Shown in pieces: positions 34,104-36,506 of a DNA stretch of 36,506 nucleotides. This stretch comes from Gemmatimonadaceae bacterium (GTDB lineage Bacteria > Gemmatimonadota > Gemmatimonadetes > Gemmatimonadales > Gemmatimonadaceae): NCBI GenBank assembly GCA_014379205.1, contig JACMME010000102.1:1-36506 (forward strand). Direction: 5' to 3'. Within the stretch, counting starts at the first letter, position 1, and each line of letters opens with the position of its first letter. Below the pieces are notes generated by a model. That model made no database searches. It was given only the letters and a program-made list of their open reading frames with translations, and was not told where the DNA came from. The position numbers and the translations under genes were made by a program.

Positions 34104-35038
34104 CTCGCCAACCTCTCCACCAGCACGAAGGTAAAGAATGCGATACTGATGATTCCGTTCATGGTAAAGAATGCCGCATTCAGCCGCGCCAGATTATCGG
34201 GAGCCACAAGGGTATGCTCGTAAAGCAGCAGCGCGGCGACAGTAGCTACGCCGGCCAGGTAGAGCCACCCAGCCGGAGTTGCTGCTCCCACGGCAGCAAG
34301 CGCAGCAACTGTAAGTGCGTGCAACCATCTCGCAAGCTTTATCGCTCGCGCTTCGCCGATAGCGGCTGGAATGGAGTAAAGCGAGTGCTTTCGGTCGAAC
34401 GCTACATCCTGCAGTGCGTAAAGGATGTCAAAGCCTGCTACCCAACTCATTACAGCCGCTGCCAGCATGATGAGCATCCACCATGGAGAGCTCCACTCCC
34501 CGGTTATTGCCAGATATCCACCAACCGGCGCTATCGCAAGGCCAAACCCAAGCACCAGGTGAGCCCATTGTGTGAAGCGTTTTGTCGAGCTATACCAGAG
34601 GATCCAGGCGAGCGCCAAGGGCGAGAGCGCGAGACAAAGCGTATTGAGGCGCGAGGCCGCAAGAATAAAGACAAGCGATGTGAGCACAACAGCTACTCCC
34701 GCTCGCCTGGGAGTGATAATTCCAAGCGGGATCTCGCGGGTTGCTGTGCGGGGATTCATCGCGTCCACATCGCGATCGGCAATTCTGTTGAACGCCATCG
34801 CTGCGAAACGAGCGGAAGTGAACGCGATGACAACCCAAACGGCATCCGCGAAAGTTACAGGTGTGACATAACTGGCGAGCACCACCCCAACAAGCGCAAA
34901 CGGCAGCGCGAAGATCGTATGCGGCAGCTTGACCAGATTCGCGTAATGGACCAGTGCGGACCGGCCACTATAGGTTTGCCATTCGCGTGCTCCTTTCGCG
35001 CTCGGTGCGCTACTGTCCGAAGGCGCGCCTCGCCTCAT
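34100..35038 (-). CDS. ubiA: UbiA-family aromatic prenyltransferase
   Basis: A 312-residue integral membrane prenyltransferase that attaches a polyprenyl chain to an aromatic quinone precursor. The first prenyl-diphosphate motif is NRIADRDVD (N84, D88, D92) and the second YALQDVAFD (Y207, D211, D215). Eight or nine hydrophobic segments are visible from residue 40 onward, as expected. An about 25-residue polar N-terminus precedes them. The substrate could be 4-hydroxybenzoate (ubiquinone) or a futalosine-route naphthoate (menaquinone, MqnP); placement between ubiD and ubiX fits both. The ATG at 35038 follows the ubiD stop by 19 bases. Confidence 0.92.
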   Translation of the reverse strand: MRRGAPSDSSAPSAKGAREWQTYSGRSALVHYANLVKLPHTIFALPFALVGVVLASYVTPVTFADAVWVVIAFTSARFAAMAFNRIADRDVDAMNPRTATREIPLGIITPRRAGVAVVLTSLVFILAASRLNTLCLALSPLALAWILWYSSTKRFTQWAHLVLGFGLAIAPVGGYLAITGEWSSPWWMLIMLAAAVMSWVAGFDILYALQDVAFDRKHSLYSIPAAIGEARAIKLARWLHALTVAALAAVGAATPAGWLYLAGVATVAALLLYEHTLVAPDNLARLNAAFFTMNGIISIAFFTFVLVERLAR

Positions 35039-35057
35039 TCTGAAGTACCGAGCCGCT

Positions 35058-36506
35058 TCATTCTATCCCCAATGTCTGCCACATCCCGTCCACTCGCCGC
35101 CTGGTGCCTTCATCCATGACAATCAGCTTGGGCCACTCGCGATCGAATCCTTCTTCAGGCCATTTCCGCGTCGCGTCTATTCCCATTTTGGAACCATACG
35201 TAAAGGCCCTGCTGGAATGATCCAGTACGTCCATTGGTCCCATGGTGAAGCGTGTGTCGCGCTCCGGATCGATGTTGTTGAGCGCAACCCACCAGGCCTC
35301 TTTCGGATCTCGCACATTCACTTCCTTGTCCACCACTATCAGAACCTTCGCCAGTGACATTAGTCCCTGTCCCCAAAGGGCGTTCATGACCTTGTAGGCC
35401 TGCCCCGGATACTGTTTGTCTATGGAAACAAAAACGAGATTGTGAAAGATGCCCTCCGCGGGCATGTGATAGTCCACGATCTCGGGAATGGTCAGCTTCA
35501 GGAGCGGCAAAAAGATGCGCTCAGTAGCGTGACCGAGGTAAAAATCCTCCATGGGCGGCCGCCCAACTATCGTTGTTGCGTAGATCGGGTCTTTCTTCAT
35601 TGTAAGCGCTGTCACGTGCACCTGCGGATACAGATCCGCGAGAGAGTAGAATCCCGTGTGATCCCCGAACGGGCCTTCGGTGACAAGCGGTTCGCGCGGA
35701 TCTATGTATCCCTCGATGACGAAATCGGCATCCGCCGGAACCTCGAGGTCGCAAGTCAGCGCCTTGACGAGGCGCACAGGGGACTTGCGAAGAAAGCCGG
35801 CAAAGAGGAACTCATCGACAGTTGGCGGAAGCGGGGCGGATGCCGAGTAGATCGATGCCGGATCTCCGCCAATTGCGATGCAAACCGGCATCGTCTCACC
35901 GCGCTCCGCCATCTCGCGCCAATGCGCTGCTCCGACCTTATGCCGCTGCCAGTGCATGGCCAGTGTACGTTGACCGGTCAGTTGAACCCTGTACATGCCC
36001 ACATTCCGGATTCCGCGCTTGGGATCCTTTGAAATGACCATGGGCAAGGTGATGTATGGCCCACCGTCCTCAGGCCAGCATTTGATTATTGGCAGTGCCC
36101 GCAGGTCCACGTCCTCATCCCGCAGGACTATCTGCTGGCATGCGGCTTTTCCGCCGACTCGCGGCGGGAATTTTCCCACTTCCAGCAGCTTTGGTATGAG
36201 CGAGAGCTTCGCTATCAGCCCATCTGGCACTTTGAGCTCGAGCAATTCGGTTATGCCCTTCCCAATGTCATCGAGATTCGAGACCCCGAGGGCCATCGAC
36301 ATGCGCCGGTACGAGCCATACAGATTGATCGCGACCGGATACTTCGAGCGGCCGCCGTGTATGAGCGTCACATTCTCGAACAGCAGAGCCTTTCCGCCAC
36401 CCGCACTTTTCATGACCCGGTCGGCTATCTCGCACAATTCCAGATTCGCGGATACAGGCTGCGCTATGCGCAGCAGTTCCCCTGCGCCCTCCAAATGATC
36501 GACAAA
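35058..36506 (-). CDS. ubiD: UbiD-family decarboxylase (5' end outside window)
   Basis: UbiD decarboxylates the prenylated aromatic acid using prenyl-FMN made by UbiX. At least 482 residues are visible. The frame is open to the window edge (the last codons read FVDHLEGAGELLRI), and UbiD proteins usually have several more residues before this segment, so the gene is cut. Conserved features include RNVGMYRVQ in the prFMN site, VIEGYIDP and the acidic cluster EGPFGDHTGFY carrying catalytic glutamates. The product may be ubiquinone-pathway UbiD or menaquinone-pathway MqnL. It is the first visible gene of the ubiD-ubiA-ubiX-phosphoesterase operon; its promoter and any upstream gene lie outside. 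Confidence 0.94.
   Translation of the reverse strand, partial: FVDHLEGAGELLRIAQPVSANLELCEIADRVMKSAGGGKALLFENVTLIHGGRSKYPVAINLYGSYRRMSMALGVSNLDDIGKGITELLELKVPDGLIAKLSLIPKLLEVGKFPPRVGGKAACQQIVLRDEDVDLRALPIIKCWPEDGGPYITLPMVISKDPKRGIRNVGMYRVQLTGQRTLAMHWQRHKVGAAHWREMAERGETMPVCIAIGGDPASIYSASAPLPPTVDEFLFAGFLRKSPVRLVKALTCDLEVPADADFVIEGYIDPREPLVTEGPFGDHTGFYSLADLYPQVHVTALTMKKDPIYATTIVGRPPMEDFYLGHATERIFLPLLKLTIPEIVDYHMPAEGIFHNLVFVSIDKQYPGQAYKVMNALWGQGLMSLAKVLIVVDKEVNVRDPKEAWWVALNNIDPERDTRFTMGPMDVLDHSSRAFTYGSKMGIDATRKWPEEGFDREWPKLIVMDEGTRRRVDGMWQTLGIE

Noticed and set aside
33986-35119. 377-codon plus-strand frame
   Set aside because: It is antisense to ubiA, which has both prenyltransferase motifs and membrane segments.

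Overview
The window is a GC-rich bacterial chromosome segment (GC judged by eye, not counted) carrying about 33 protein genes packed into short, tightly coupled operons on both strands. Kdo kinase, five family-9 glycosyltransferases, an outer-membrane-type beta-barrel protein and a lipoprotein point to a Gram-negative, diderm organism. The gene mix, the frequent GTG starts inside 4-base overlaps and the short intergenic heptamer repeats would suit a Gemmatimonadota-like lineage, but that placement is inference. No rRNA, tRNA, CRISPR array, insertion sequence or prophage gene was seen.

Layout. 1-4416 (+): protein quality control and GTPase block, clpX (5' cut off by the window) - lon - engB - lipoprotein, an order resembling the clpX-lon-ysxC order of Bacillus. 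4417-5721: a gene-poor patch with several kinds of small repeats around a hexapeptide acyltransferase. 5723-8403 (-): a GspE/PilB-type secretion ATPase fused to a receiver domain, coupled to a Nudix hydrolase. 8497-10578 (-): large beta-barrel-like surface protein, divergent from 10660-14092 (+): FHA-GAF-adenylate cyclase, Kdo kinase and a GT9, joined by 4-base overlaps.

14053-22460 is an envelope-glycan region. One minus-strand operon is GT9 - two small proteins that look like the separated halves of DUF4254 - GT4. A lone plus-strand GT9 follows. A second minus-strand operon is dtd - GT4 - maf - GT9 - GT9. 22632-25933 (-) holds glmM-glmS, which supply glucosamine-6-phosphate and glucosamine-1-phosphate for peptidoglycan and LPS, ending in a clear terminator. 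26346-27437 (-) is a receiver/HD-GYP regulator.

27539-32961 (+) is a run of metabolic and repair genes: a trans-sulfuration enzyme, M48 membrane protease, purD, mutM and a half-length UvrC-like GIY-YIG nuclease. 33008-36506 (-) is ubiD (5' cut off) - ubiA - ubiX - yfcE-like phosphoesterase, a quinone-pathway prenyltransferase/decarboxylase set.

The most unusual points are the split DUF4254 pair sandwiched between two glycosyltransferases; a convergent intergenic space made entirely of a degenerate heptamer array; the 21-bp heptamer inverted repeat that encloses the clpX terminator; the GspE-receiver fusion; and the cyclase-Kdo kinase coupling. Family assignments come from motif recognition and memory; no database search was possible.
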